A stretch of DNA of 8,967 nucleotides from Natronohydrobacter sp. (GCA_007118445.1 SKRP01000263.1:1-8967); one strand, 5' to 3'; positions 1-6,864 are shown, counted from the first letter of the stretch. The notes: generated by a model not told the origin, from the letters alone. Program-made: numbers and translations.

Positions 1-1203
1 CGCCGCAGCGCCCAGCTGGTGCGCGACGATCTGCAGTCAGCCCGCACCCGTGTGGCAAGCTTGCAGGAAGCGCAGGCGCGCGTCGGCGAGCGCGTAGGCG
101 CGGATCAGGCCATCGTCATGCAGCTACGCGATCTTGAAAACAATGTCGAGACAGTGCGCAATCTCTACAGCAGTTTCCGGCAGCGTCATCAGGAAGCGAC
201 GCAGCGTCAGGAAATCCCTGTTTCAAATACGCGCGTGCTCAATCGCGCGCAAACGCCAGGCGCTCCGAGCTCGCCAAATGTGCAACGGACGCTGGCCCTG
301 GGGGGGCTGCTGGGCTTTCTGATCGCCGGGGGCTGGGTGGCTTTCCGAGAATGGCGCGACGACCGTATCCGTTCGGAAGAGCATGTGCGCGACGATCTGG
401 CATTGGAATATCTGGGCGGGCTGGCACGGCTTGACAGGGTAAGCACGACTGCAAAGGCGACTGAAAGCCCGGGACATCAAACGCATTTCCCGCCGATTCT
501 GACCTTTGCCGCAGACAAGCCGCTTTCTGGCTATGCCGAAACCCTGCGCACTGGCAAGATCAGTCTCACCCTGCGCCATGGTCAGGAGCGCCGCGCACCG
601 CGCGTGGGGTTCGTCTCTTGCTTCCCTGGGGAAGGCAAGACCACCACAGCAGCCAATTTCGCCAGCCTGCTGGCCCAGCAAGGGGCGCGGGTCATGCTGA
701 TTGATGGGGATATGCGCAACCCTGGCCTGTCACGCGCGACAGGGCGAACATTCGAATCCGGGTTGGTCGATGTGCTTCTGGGCGAGAAGTCATGGCAAGA
801 TGTGTGCCAGCTGGTGGAAGGCGTGGGCGTGCATCTGCTGCCCAATTCCAAGACCCGTGTGGCCCATACCTCCGAGCTTCTGGGCGGTAACGCGATGACC
901 GCGCTGTTGTACGCGCTGGATCAGCACTATGATTATGTGATCCTCGATCTGCCGCCGCTGGGGCCTGTGGTGGATGCGCGCGCGATCCTCGACAATCTTG
1001 ACGGGGTGTTTTTCGTGCTCAAATGGGGCGGCACCAATCGCGATCTGGCTCAGCGTATCCTGCGCATGGACCCGCGCATTCGCAGCAAGAGCTATGGCGC
1101 GTTTCTGAATTTCTACGACGCCAAGAAAGCCGCAGCCTATGGCAACACCCAAAGCTACGGGTATTACCGTTCCTATTACAACCGCTACTACAATGAAAGC
1201 TGA
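1..1203 (+). CDS. Wzc-like polysaccharide co-polymerase / tyrosine autokinase (5' partial)
   Basis: The frame is open from base 1, so the N-terminal part lies outside the window. Numbering here starts at the GTG at base 19. Residues 1-65 are a heptad-like helical stretch, as in the periplasmic arm of Wzz/Wzc proteins. A proline-rich segment (RAQTPGAPSSP, 76-86) precedes a membrane helix at about 91-108. A cytoplasmic P-loop kinase domain follows: Walker A PGEGKTTT (203-210), Walker A' VMLIDGDMRNP (225-235) and Walker B YVILDLPPL (306-314). The last 21 residues carry eight tyrosines, the autophosphorylation cluster typical of BY-kinases. In this family, cycles of tail phosphorylation control oligomer state, chain length and export of EPS together with the Wza channel in the outer membrane; a Wza-like gene lies further along. 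All key ATP-binding motifs are intact. The stop is followed at once by the next gene, suggesting co-transcription. Confidence 0.93.
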   Translation, partial: RRSAQLVRDDLQSARTRVASLQEAQARVGERVGADQAIVMQLRDLENNVETVRNLYSSFRQRHQEATQRQEIPVSNTRVLNRAQTPGAPSSPNVQRTLALGGLLGFLIAGGWVAFREWRDDRIRSEEHVRDDLALEYLGGLARLDRVSTTAKATESPGHQTHFPPILTFAADKPLSGYAETLRTGKISLTLRHGQERRAPRVGFVSCFPGEGKTTTAANFASLLAQQGARVMLIDGDMRNPGLSRATGRTFESGLVDVLLGEKSWQDVCQLVEGVGVHLLPNSKTRVAHTSELLGGNAMTALLYALDQHYDYVILDLPPLGPVVDARAILDNLDGVFFVLKWGGTNRDLAQRILRMDPRIRSKSYGAFLNFYDAKKAAAYGNTQSYGYYRSYYNRYYNES

Positions 1204-1215
1204 GGCAGGTCGGGC

Positions 1216-1722
1216 ATGCCGTCGGTGTTCACCCGCCTGATATTTGCTGTGACAGCGGTGCTGTGTATCGGATTGAGCGGGACGCAGCTGCTACGGTATC
1301 TGGATTGGGTGGATTACGCAGATTTCGCCGACGAATTGGCCGAAGGGCGCGCGGTATCCACAGATCTGGAGGCGCTTGCCCCCATACTCGCACAAGGGCC
1401 TGCACACTGCTTGACGCTGCGCGAAACACCGCTTCTGACGCTACATTTCTACGCCAGCGACCTGCGCGCGCAGGTTGCAGGGGTGAACCCACTGATGCCA
1501 AGTGACGATCCGGCGCTGCAAGCACAGCGTGACAAAACCCGCGCTGTGCTGGAACGCGCATTGGCCTGTGCGCCGCTCGATGGCAATCTGTGGCTGAGCA
1601 TGGCCATTCTAAGCCGCGCACAAGCTGAAGCCCCTGAACTGGTTACAGACTTTGTCGGTTTGTCGCAGCGCTATGCGCCTCATGAACGCTGGATCGCAGA
1701 GCGCCGCGCGCAGCTTTTCTGA
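1216..1722 (+). CDS. Small membrane-anchored hypothetical protein of EPS locus (TPR-like C-terminus)
   Basis: This 168-residue protein is of unrecognised function. Residues 7-27 form one hydrophobic segment (LIFAVTAVLCIGLSG), a signal anchor or uncleaved signal peptide, so the rest is probably periplasmic. Residues 30-60 are acidic and helical. The C-terminal part (about 112-168) reads like a helical hairpin repeat, with ERALACAPLDGNLWLSMAIL resembling a tetratricopeptide-type helix pair. That resemblance is my inference. The ATG lies 12 bases after the Wzc-like stop, and the GAGG at 1202-1205 overlaps that stop codon and can serve as ribosome binding site, which favours translational coupling. 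The coupling suggests a role alongside the co-polymerase, perhaps as an accessory to assembly or chain-length control. It ends 13 bases before the stop of the convergent polymerase gene. Confidence 0.8.
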   Translation: MPSVFTRLIFAVTAVLCIGLSGTQLLRYLDWVDYADFADELAEGRAVSTDLEALAPILAQGPAHCLTLRETPLLTLHFYASDLRAQVAGVNPLMPSDDPALQAQRDKTRAVLERALACAPLDGNLWLSMAILSRAQAEAPELVTDFVGLSQRYAPHERWIAERRAQLF

Positions 1723-1735
1723 GCGCCATGCCCTC

Positions 1736-3226
1736 TCACTGTACCATGGCATCGTGTACGGTCCTCGACCGGCGGCGGGACTTGCGTGACCCTGACCCTT
1801 GTTCGAGCACAGCGATCGCGCATCCAACCCCCATCAGGGCCGCGAAATAAAGCGCGACCCCCGGTATCTGCAGAGGGAAATCCAGCGCGGAATGCCCCAG
1901 CATAAAGGCCAGCGCCGCCAGGGTCATGATTGGGAGTGGTTTGAGCGAACGGCGCTCTTGCACGCCTCTGATCAGCACCTGCAGCATCCGGCCCAGCAGG
2001 GCAAGCGCGATCAGGCTGCCGATTGCCCCCATCCCGGCCAGAAATTCCAGATGGGAATTATGCGCCCGGGTCCAGATACCCGCGCTGCCCAGACAATCCA
2101 CATCGCGAAATTGCGGAAAAGCATCGGCAAAGGTGCCAAATCCTTGCCCGACGAGGGGGCGCTCTGCGAACATTTTCAGAGTGGCAGCATAGGCACACCA
2201 GCGCCCATCCTCCGCCTCAGGGCCCATACGCGAGATGACAGGCTCGCCAAATGCGATGAACAACCCGATTCCGCCCGCGATGGTCAGGACGACTTTGGCT
2301 TTTGTCCCAAGTCGGCGCACAGGGGTTCTGTCGGTCTCGGGCCGCAACAGAAAGACAGCGACAAATCCCAATGTCAGGCAGATCAACCCCAAGGTGACCC
2401 CGGCGCGTGAACGGGTGGTGATCAGCGTGATGACCAGCAGGAACAAGAGCGCCCCCAACACCAGTCGCCGCCTGTCGAACCAGGTCGCAGCCGGCGTGGT
2501 GCTTTGTGCCTTTGACCGCGGCATCAGCAGCCAGCCTGCTATGGCAAAGCCTGCCAGTCCCAGAAAGGCCGCTGTCGTGTTGCGGTTGACGAAAATCCCG
2601 TTGAACGCGCCGCGCCCGACTTCGAACCGGGAAAAAAAGGTGGTCTGGGGAAATGCCACTTCCAGCAGGACAGACAGGGCCGCCAGCGCCAAGCCAAGCA
2701 CGGCCAGTGCCTTCCAGGCAAAAAGCGCTTCACGCTGCGTCTGGCAGAGCAGGATCATGGCAGCGAAGACCAGAAATGGCAGCATCAGCGCGGGCAAGGC
2801 TGCGCGCGTGACCGCTGGCGCGACCGAGATCGTGGGCTGCGCTGCGATACCCAGGTCCTGCAAAGTGTCCCAGACAGGATGGGCAAGAAGGCCAAATGGC
2901 AGAGGCGTGGATTGCAGCAGCCCCCAGAGTGTCAGAACAACCATACCCGCGATGCTTTGGCGCCACAGTGTGCGCGAAACAGACCGGGTCAGCCGCTGCG
3001 TCAGAACTGCCAGCAATGGCAGCCCCAGAGCCAGAAAGGCGATCTGGCGATAGGGTGCTGTCACCGAGCCGTTCATCATCAACGCAAGCCCGATCATTGT
3101 AATCAGCCAGATCAACAGCGCCCGGCCTGTATATCCGCGCGCCTGAGGCGCGGCGCGCCCGCCCCGACCGACATGGCGACGGCTCTGGCTTTGATGATCT
3201 GGATCAGTATGCAGATGTGAGGTCAT
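1736..3226 (-). CDS. O-antigen ligase / Wzy-like polysaccharide polymerase
   Basis: This 496-residue polytopic inner-membrane protein starts with a basic, hydrophilic cytoplasmic tail (1-34), followed by roughly ten to twelve hydrophobic segments. Family signatures are visible: FVNRNTTAAFLGL (212-224), TRSRAG (271-276), then the large periplasmic loop with RPLVGQGFGTF (356-366) and RAHNSHLEFLAGMG (387-400), and DFPLQIP (449-455) in a late helix. Proteins with this arrangement (O-antigen ligase/Wzy_C superfamily) use undecaprenyl-linked glycans, either polymerising repeat units or ligating them to an acceptor. In an EPS locus with Wzc- and Wza-like genes, polymerase is the more likely job, but sequence alone does not separate Wzy from WaaL. 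The ATG at 3226 has no strong Shine-Dalgarno; starts further in would cut off the first helix. It is convergent with the upstream pair and divergent from the Wza-like gene. Confidence 0.9.
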   Translation of the reverse strand: MTSHLHTDPDHQSQSRRHVGRGGRAAPQARGYTGRALLIWLITMIGLALMMNGSVTAPYRQIAFLALGLPLLAVLTQRLTRSVSRTLWRQSIAGMVVLTLWGLLQSTPLPFGLLAHPVWDTLQDLGIAAQPTISVAPAVTRAALPALMLPFLVFAAMILLCQTQREALFAWKALAVLGLALAALSVLLEVAFPQTTFFSRFEVGRGAFNGIFVNRNTTAAFLGLAGFAIAGWLLMPRSKAQSTTPAATWFDRRRLVLGALLFLLVITLITTRSRAGVTLGLICLTLGFVAVFLLRPETDRTPVRRLGTKAKVVLTIAGGIGLFIAFGEPVISRMGPEAEDGRWCAYAATLKMFAERPLVGQGFGTFADAFPQFRDVDCLGSAGIWTRAHNSHLEFLAGMGAIGSLIALALLGRMLQVLIRGVQERRSLKPLPIMTLAALAFMLGHSALDFPLQIPGVALYFAALMGVGCAIAVLEQGSGSRKSRRRSRTVHDAMVQ

Positions 3227-3472
3227 TAAGGGTCAGGCGCAACGAAAAACACGCCCCCTTCTGTCCTGCGAACCAACTTGATGCAAGCCGCATGAACGAC
3301 GATCTTAGCCCCATCGGTCGAGGGGCGACCTGTTCGGCTGTACAAAACGTGGCGCATACGCCACAGGTTTTCATTTTGCTTAACATCGGTTGAATTTTCG
3401 CGCCCTTCGCGTGTCCTTCCGCTCCATATTCTGCTAGACCTCTTCACGATCAATTCATAAATCGCGGGAAAC
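3227..3472. promoter_or_regulatory. Divergent regulatory region between polymerase and export genes
   Basis: These 246 bases separate two outward-facing genes and must hold both promoters. On the minus strand TTGATC and GAATAT are 16 bases apart (within about 3425-3452), a plausible sigma-70-type pair for the polymerase gene; it would give a leader of nearly 200 bases. No convincing promoter pair is seen for the plus strand. The region also contains a terminator-like hairpin at 3349-3364, two overlapping potential stems at 3308-3330, and a CTTAAC motif at 3379-3384 with GGTTGAA at 3388-3394. Confidence 0.55.
3349..3377. terminator. Terminator-like hairpin in the divergent leader region
   Basis: A perfect 6-bp GC-rich inverted repeat, GTGGCG-CATA-CGCCAC (3349-3364), is followed on the plus strand by AGG and then TTTTCATTTT. 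On the minus strand the same stem is followed by GTTTTGTAC. Either strand could therefore form an intrinsic terminator or attenuator. No gene ends here: it sits upstream of both flanking genes, so it would act as a leader attenuator rather than an ordinary gene terminator. The stem is short, so this is a candidate only. Confidence 0.45.
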
Positions 3473-4657
3473 ATGATGCGTACTTTTCCACGGGCAGTAT
3501 TATCAGCGACGCTGGTCATCTCGCTTTCCGGTTGCGCTATGCTGCCGGGGTCGGGGCCGCGCGAGCAAAACATCCATCGCAATGCTGCGGCATCTTCCAA
3601 GAATGAGGCCTCGACGCTGGGCTATGACTATGTCGTGGTCGATGTCACCCGTGCGACTTTGCCTTTCATGACGCCGGATAAGACGGGGAACTTCCGCAGC
3701 TTCGGCGCCAGCGGCCAGGGGGCCCCATCTCTACGGCTGGGTCCTGGTGATGTCATCCGCGTATCCGTGTTCGAAAGCCAGACAGGGGGGTTGTTCCTGC
3801 CAGAGGACGCTGGCGCGCGCCCGGGCAATTTCGTGCAACTTCCCCAGCAGAGAATCGATCAGGACGGGCGTATTTCTGTGCCCTTTGCTGGCGTAATCCA
3901 GGCCGCCGGACAGACTCCGGCCGCTGTTGAGCGGACGATTCGCGAGCGCCTGCAGGATCGCGCAATCGAGCCCGAAATCTCGGTCGAGATAATAGAGCAG
4001 AATTTCTCGCGCGTGTCCGTTGTGGGCGCTGTTGACAGTCCAGGCGTCTACCCACTGCGTGAGGGTGGTGTGCGCATTCTTGAGGCGATTGCAGCAGCAG
4101 GCAGCCTCACCGGGCCGGCCTCTGGCACCTTTGTAGAGCTTCAACGGGGCAACCAGACTGTCAAGGTGGCCTATCGCGCGATCACCCAGAATCCGCGTGA
4201 GAATATTTTCCTTGCACCGGGCGACGTGGTCGAGGTGATTGAGGAAGACAAGCAATTCTTTGCATTCGGCGCGACCGGGTTGGTTGGGAATTTCAACTTC
4301 GGAGCCGAAGAGGTCACACTGAATGAAGCCGTCGCGCGCGTCGCCAGTCTGCAGGACAACCAGGCCGATCCGCGGCAGGTTCTGATCTATCGCCAGGAAA
4401 CGCGCCATGCGCTTGAGCATATGGGCGTCGATTTCAGCGAGACAGAGTTCCATCAGTACAAAGAAATCCCGACCATCCTGCGCGCCAATTATCGCTCTCC
4501 AGATATCTTTTTCCTGGCCAATGAGTTCAAGATGCGCGATGGCGATGTGATCTTCGTGACCAATGCTGCGGCGATCGAATTCCAGCGTTTCTTCAATAAT
4601 GCGACCTCGGTGACGGGTAATCCGCTTCAGGTCCGTGACAACATCGACTCCTATTAA
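3473..4657 (+). CDS. Wza-like outer-membrane polysaccharide export lipoprotein
   Basis: This is a 394-residue protein, close to the length of known Wza proteins. Residues 1-20 are a lipoprotein signal peptide ending in the lipobox LSGC, with the lipidated cysteine at 21. The polysaccharide export (PES) domain begins near LGPGDVIRVSVFE (89-101) and runs to about 175, including DQDGRISVPFAG (129-140). The first SLBB domain begins at RVSVVGAVDSPGVYPL (180-195), with the helix ILEAIAAAG. A second SLBB-like region covers about 262-365, with DGDVIFVTN (356-364). In the family this forms the outer-membrane channel through which EPS leaves, docking on a Wzc-type partner, here encoded at the left edge. 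Two ATGs compete: 3473 and 3476. GGGAA (3466-3470) is better spaced for the second. The gene is apparently monocistronic, with inverted repeats just after its stop. Confidence 0.93.
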   Translation: MMRTFPRAVLSATLVISLSGCAMLPGSGPREQNIHRNAAASSKNEASTLGYDYVVVDVTRATLPFMTPDKTGNFRSFGASGQGAPSLRLGPGDVIRVSVFESQTGGLFLPEDAGARPGNFVQLPQQRIDQDGRISVPFAGVIQAAGQTPAAVERTIRERLQDRAIEPEISVEIIEQNFSRVSVVGAVDSPGVYPLREGGVRILEAIAAAGSLTGPASGTFVELQRGNQTVKVAYRAITQNPRENIFLAPGDVVEVIEEDKQFFAFGATGLVGNFNFGAEEVTLNEAVARVASLQDNQADPRQVLIYRQETRHALEHMGVDFSETEFHQYKEIPTILRANYRSPDIFFLANEFKMRDGDVIFVTNAAAIEFQRFFNNATSVTGNPLQVRDNIDSY

Positions 4658-4674
4658 CACACGGGTCGAAAGGA

Positions 4675-4693
4675 CGTCACATGGCATGTGACG
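4675..4693. repeat. 19-bp perfect palindrome after the export gene
   Basis: CGTCACATG and CATGTGACG are perfect inverted arms around a single central G, starting 17 bases after the export gene's stop codon. As RNA it could fold with a 7-bp stem and 5-base loop, but no T-run follows, so it is not a standard intrinsic terminator. The symmetric form could also be a binding site for a dimeric regulator. Confidence 0.5.
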
Positions 4694-4703
4694 GCAGATA
4701 ACC

Positions 4704-4761
4704 GTGCCCCGCTATCTGGGGCGCAATATGCCGGTTGCAGGGCTGATCATATCGGCCCTGC
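4704..4761. repeat. Two further inverted repeats downstream of the export gene
   Basis: GCCCC (4706-4710) and GGGGC (4718-4722) pair around a 7-base loop, extendable by a GC and a GT pair. GCAGGGC (4737-4743) and GCCCTGC (4755-4761) pair perfectly around an 11-base loop. Neither is followed by a T-run on either strand. On the plus strand they could slow transcription or protect the 3' end of the export mRNA. On the minus strand the first covers the stop codon of the small membrane ORF and the second lies inside it. Confidence 0.45.
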
Positions 4762-4936
4762 GGGTTGGCTGACTTCGCCCGGTTTGTTTGCTGCGGGTGC
4801 CAGTGTCGCGCGTTGTTATCGTCCTGCGCGCGACCAGGGCCCCAATCAGCGCAACTGTCATTGCGCCGTAAAGAAGGAAGAAGATCAGAACGAATGTCGC
4901 CATATGTCCAAAAGCTGCCTTGAAAGGAAGTTTCAT
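4712..4936 (-). CDS. Small single-pass membrane protein (hypothetical)
   Basis: A 74-codon frame lies in the gap between the export and transferase genes. Residues 12-37 (MATFVLIFFLLYGAMTVALI and following) form one strong membrane helix. Two arginines follow it, then a basic, polar tail rich in Arg, Thr and Ser, which predicts an N-out/C-in single-pass protein or a small anchored peptide. Third codon positions from residue 12 on are about two thirds G or C, like the neighbouring genes, whereas the first eleven codons mostly end in A or T. The true start may therefore be the second ATG (base 4903). Neither start has a good Shine-Dalgarno. No family is recognised. The overlapping plus-strand frame lacks a membrane helix and looks less protein-like. 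It may be chance, but it is the best coding candidate in this gap. Confidence 0.45.
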   Translation of the reverse strand: MKLPFKAAFGHMATFVLIFFLLYGAMTVALIGALVARRTITTRDTGTRSKQTGRSQPTRRADMISPATGILRPR

Positions 4937-5007
4937 GGAAATGTAGTTTGGGCGGAAAAAGTTGATAAATGATTACGCCACCTGCCCTCGGGGGCATATG
5001 TTGTTAC

Positions 5008-5044
5008 TTCTTAACCATGACTGGTTTCTTACTTTGGTTAAGAA
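5008..5044. promoter_or_regulatory. Perfect 10-bp inverted repeat, candidate operator with CtrA-like half-site
   Basis: TTCTTAACCA (5008-5017) and TGGTTAAGAA (5035-5044) are exact inverted copies separated by 17 bases, in the gap upstream of the sugar-phosphate transferase. The left arm plus one base gives TTAACCAT (5011-5018), identical to the CtrA half-site described in Caulobacter. The right arm overlaps the candidate -35 box. The arm centres are about 27 bases apart, or two and a half helical turns, which does not match the canonical TTAA-N7-TTAA CtrA site. Confidence 0.55.
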
Positions 5045-5061
5045 AAGGTGAATGGTACAGT
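5034..5061 (+). promoter_or_regulatory. Candidate promoter of the sugar-phosphate transferase gene
   Basis: TTGGTT (5034-5039) and TACAGT (5056-5061) are separated by 16 bases and resemble sigma-70 -35 and -10 boxes. Transcription would begin near 5068, giving a leader of about 30 bases before the ATG at 5100. The -35 box lies within the right arm of the inverted repeat, so a protein bound there would compete with or contact RNA polymerase. Confidence 0.4.
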
Positions 5062-5099
5062 ATGACGCGAACCCATTTTCGTGAAAAGAGCCTTGTCCG

Positions 5100-6236
5100 A
5101 TGATTTCGCCGCTACCCTTCAATACGTTTTTGTTGTTGCTGGCTGTCTCTTTCAGCATCTGTGGAGTTTTGGTTTTCTTGCACCCGCGCCTGATCCGCTA
5201 TCTGCGGGCCAGAGACGACCTGGTCTCTGTTCAGGCCGCACATATCCGCTGCACGCCGCGTATTGGTGGGCTTGGTATTTTTGTCGCAACCCTGATCGCG
5301 CTGCTGTTATTCGTGCCAGAAAAGTACCAGGTTTTCTTTGCGCTTTTTGCCCTGACTTTGCTGCCTGTCTTCGTCGCGGGTCTGGCCGAGGATCTGGGTT
5401 GGCGGGTCAGCGCAAGAGGGCGTCTGCTTGCGGCGGCTGCATCGGCGAGCCTCGCTGTTGTCCTGCTACAGGTCTGGGTGCCGCCGCTGGGGATCGCGCT
5501 GTTCGACATGATGCTGGGCGCAGCCCCGGTCGCCATCGCCGTGACGATCCTTTGGGCCACCGGGATATGCCATGCGATTAATCTGATTGACGGGGTGAAT
5601 GGGCTGGCGGGGGCCACCGGGCTGCTGATTGCTGTCGGGATCGCCTCGGTCGCGCAACAAGCAGGCGCGATGGGCTTTGCAACAGTCGCCGCGGCACTTG
5701 TTCCGGCCTTGATCGGGTTTTTGCTGTTCAACTGGCCGCTGGGGCGGATCTTTCTGGGCGATGCGGGGGCGTATACGCTGGGCCATGTACTGGTCTGGCT
5801 GGCACTGGGCCTGGCCGCGTCAAATGCGCAGGTTTCGGCGCTGGCATTGGCGCTGATGTTCTTCTGGCCCGTTGCAGATACCTTTCTGGCTATTGCCCGC
5901 AGGTGGCGCGCAGGCCGCCCGGTGGGCGCACCGGACCGGCTGCATTACCATCAATTCGTGATGCGCGCGCTGATGCTTCTATCGGGGGGACGTTTGAGCA
6001 AGGGGGCCGCAAATTCCCTGACCGCCCTTGTCATGCTGCCTCTGATCGCTGCCCCGATCGCCACTGGTATCTATCTGTGGGACCGCCCGGTTGCAGCACT
6101 GGTCGCCTGGGTTGTGTTTGGGGTGCTGTTCACCCTGAGCTATCTGACTGGTATGCGCGTCTTTCGGGGCCGCCGGTGGCGGATTGTTGCGCGCGCCCTG
6201 AAGGTGCCGGATGCGCGGCACAGAACGGCGATTTGA
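5100..6236 (+). CDS. WecA/MraY-like polyprenyl-phosphate sugar-1-phosphate transferase (GT4 type)
   Basis: This 378-residue polytopic inner-membrane protein transfers a sugar-1-phosphate from a UDP-sugar to undecaprenyl phosphate, the priming step for lipid-linked glycans. Cytoplasmic-loop motifs of the family are present: RCTPRIGGLGIF (50-61), the acidic pair in GLAEDLGWRVS (94-104), NLIDGVNGLAG (161-171), GRIFLGDAGAY (215-225), WPVADTF (256-262) and the HYHQ element in DRLHYHQF (279-286). About ten hydrophobic helices alternate with these. The first acidic residue of the usual DD pair is Glu97, with Asp98 kept. MraY proper is unlikely because no peptidoglycan genes are nearby and the acidic pair differs. 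The donor sugar cannot be read from sequence. The ATG at 5100 has AAAAGAG 9 bases upstream. It is convergent with the NusG-like gene. Confidence 0.9.
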   Translation: MISPLPFNTFLLLLAVSFSICGVLVFLHPRLIRYLRARDDLVSVQAAHIRCTPRIGGLGIFVATLIALLLFVPEKYQVFFALFALTLLPVFVAGLAEDLGWRVSARGRLLAAAASASLAVVLLQVWVPPLGIALFDMMLGAAPVAIAVTILWATGICHAINLIDGVNGLAGATGLLIAVGIASVAQQAGAMGFATVAAALVPALIGFLLFNWPLGRIFLGDAGAYTLGHVLVWLALGLAASNAQVSALALALMFFWPVADTFLAIARRWRAGRPVGAPDRLHYHQFVMRALMLLSGGRLSKGAANSLTALVMLPLIAAPIATGIYLWDRPVAALVAWVVFGVLFTLSYLTGMRVFRGRRWRIVARALKVPDARHRTAI

Positions 6237-6249
6237 AGCGCCACGCGGT

Positions 6250-6266
6250 ATGCGCGATGAGCGCAT
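6250..6266. terminator. Weak bidirectional hairpin between convergent genes
   Basis: ATGCGC and GCGCAT are perfect 6-bp arms around GATGA, in the 51-base gap between the stops of the transferase and the NusG-like gene. On the plus strand it is followed by CTCTATC, with only a few Ts. Its position suits a terminator for converging transcripts, but the U-tract is poor. Confidence 0.35.
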
Positions 6267-6287
6267 CTCTATCATGGACTTGTACTG

Positions 6288-6836
6288 TCAGCCCTGCATC
6301 CCCTCACGGCGCAGTGTCGCTGGGTCCAGATTAACCGCCACCTTACGGATCAACAGATCGAAGAGGACGCGGACACGGGCATCGGGGGTGATCTGCTCGA
6401 TTCGCGCCACGAAATCAGCGAAAGGGCCAGCGATCACGCGCACAGTGTCACCTGGTGCCAGATCGGGTGTGGTCACAAGCTGTCCGTCCGTATCGCAACG
6501 CTGCTGCAGCCCCGCGATCAGCGCATCAGGCAAGGGCGTTGGGGCGCGCGGGTCTGTCTGAACGAGCCGCGTCAGCCCGCGCGCATTGCGTAGCTTGCGC
6601 CAAAGCCCTGCATTCGGATCGATTCGCACGAAGATATAGCCCGGGAAAAGCGGCCTTCGGATATCACGCAGCTGTTGGCCACGACGCTCGGTCTCGATCT
6701 GCCAGGGGCAGAAACTCTCGATCGCCTGTTGCGCCAGGTTGCGTTCGGCGATGGTCAGTCCGTTCGGTTTCAGCTGCGCAGCATACCAATATTTTGCAGA
6801 GCGGTCCGGGATGTCTTGCGTGCTGTATTCATGCAT
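6288..6836 (-). CDS. NusG/RfaH-like transcription antitermination protein
   Basis: The product is 182 residues with the start chosen here. An NGN domain spans about 15-98: it starts KYWYAAQLKPNG (15-26) and contains the diagnostic RRPLFPGYIFVRID (60-73), which packs against the RNA polymerase clamp. A KOW domain follows, with LAPGDTVRVIAGPFADF (126-142). It is a specialised NusG paralogue: housekeeping nusG normally lies next to secE and ribosomal genes, not in an EPS locus. Such paralogues (RfaH, LoaP, UpxY types) help polymerase read through long polysaccharide operons. The frame extends upstream to 6986, but I choose ATG 6836. AAAGGA lies 9 bases before it, a promoter lies just upstream, and the extra 50 residues have no NusG character. 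It is transcribed away from the phosphatase gene and convergent with the transferase. Confidence 0.9.
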   Translation of the reverse strand: MHEYSTQDIPDRSAKYWYAAQLKPNGLTIAERNLAQQAIESFCPWQIETERRGQQLRDIRRPLFPGYIFVRIDPNAGLWRKLRNARGLTRLVQTDPRAPTPLPDALIAGLQQRCDTDGQLVTTPDLAPGDTVRVIAGPFADFVARIEQITPDARVRVLFDLLIRKVAVNLDPATLRREGMQG

Positions 6837-6845
6837 TGAAGCAAA

Positions 6846-6851
6846 TCCTTT
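6846..6851 (-). promoter_or_regulatory. Ribosome binding site that sets the NusG-like start
   Basis: AAAGGA on the minus strand lies 9 bases before the ATG at 6836. It is one of the clearest Shine-Dalgarno sequences in the window. It supports the short form of the protein over the in-frame start at 6986. Confidence 0.65.
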
Positions 6852-6864
6852 AAGTCGCTGCCGC

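Noticed and set aside
2235..3053. Plus-strand frame of 272 codons inside the polymerase gene
   Set aside because: It is antisense to a clear membrane protein, is rich in Arg, Ser, Thr and Ala with no motifs, and reflects the GC-rich third positions of the real gene.
3731..4687. Minus-strand frame of 318 codons opposite the export gene
   Set aside because: It is a shadow of the Wza-like gene, whose PES and SLBB motifs and lipobox are clear on the plus strand.
4983..4996. Small hairpin TGCCC-TCGG-GGGCA before the transferase promoter
   Set aside because: The 5-bp stem has no T-run and no gene ends nearby in a suitable orientation.
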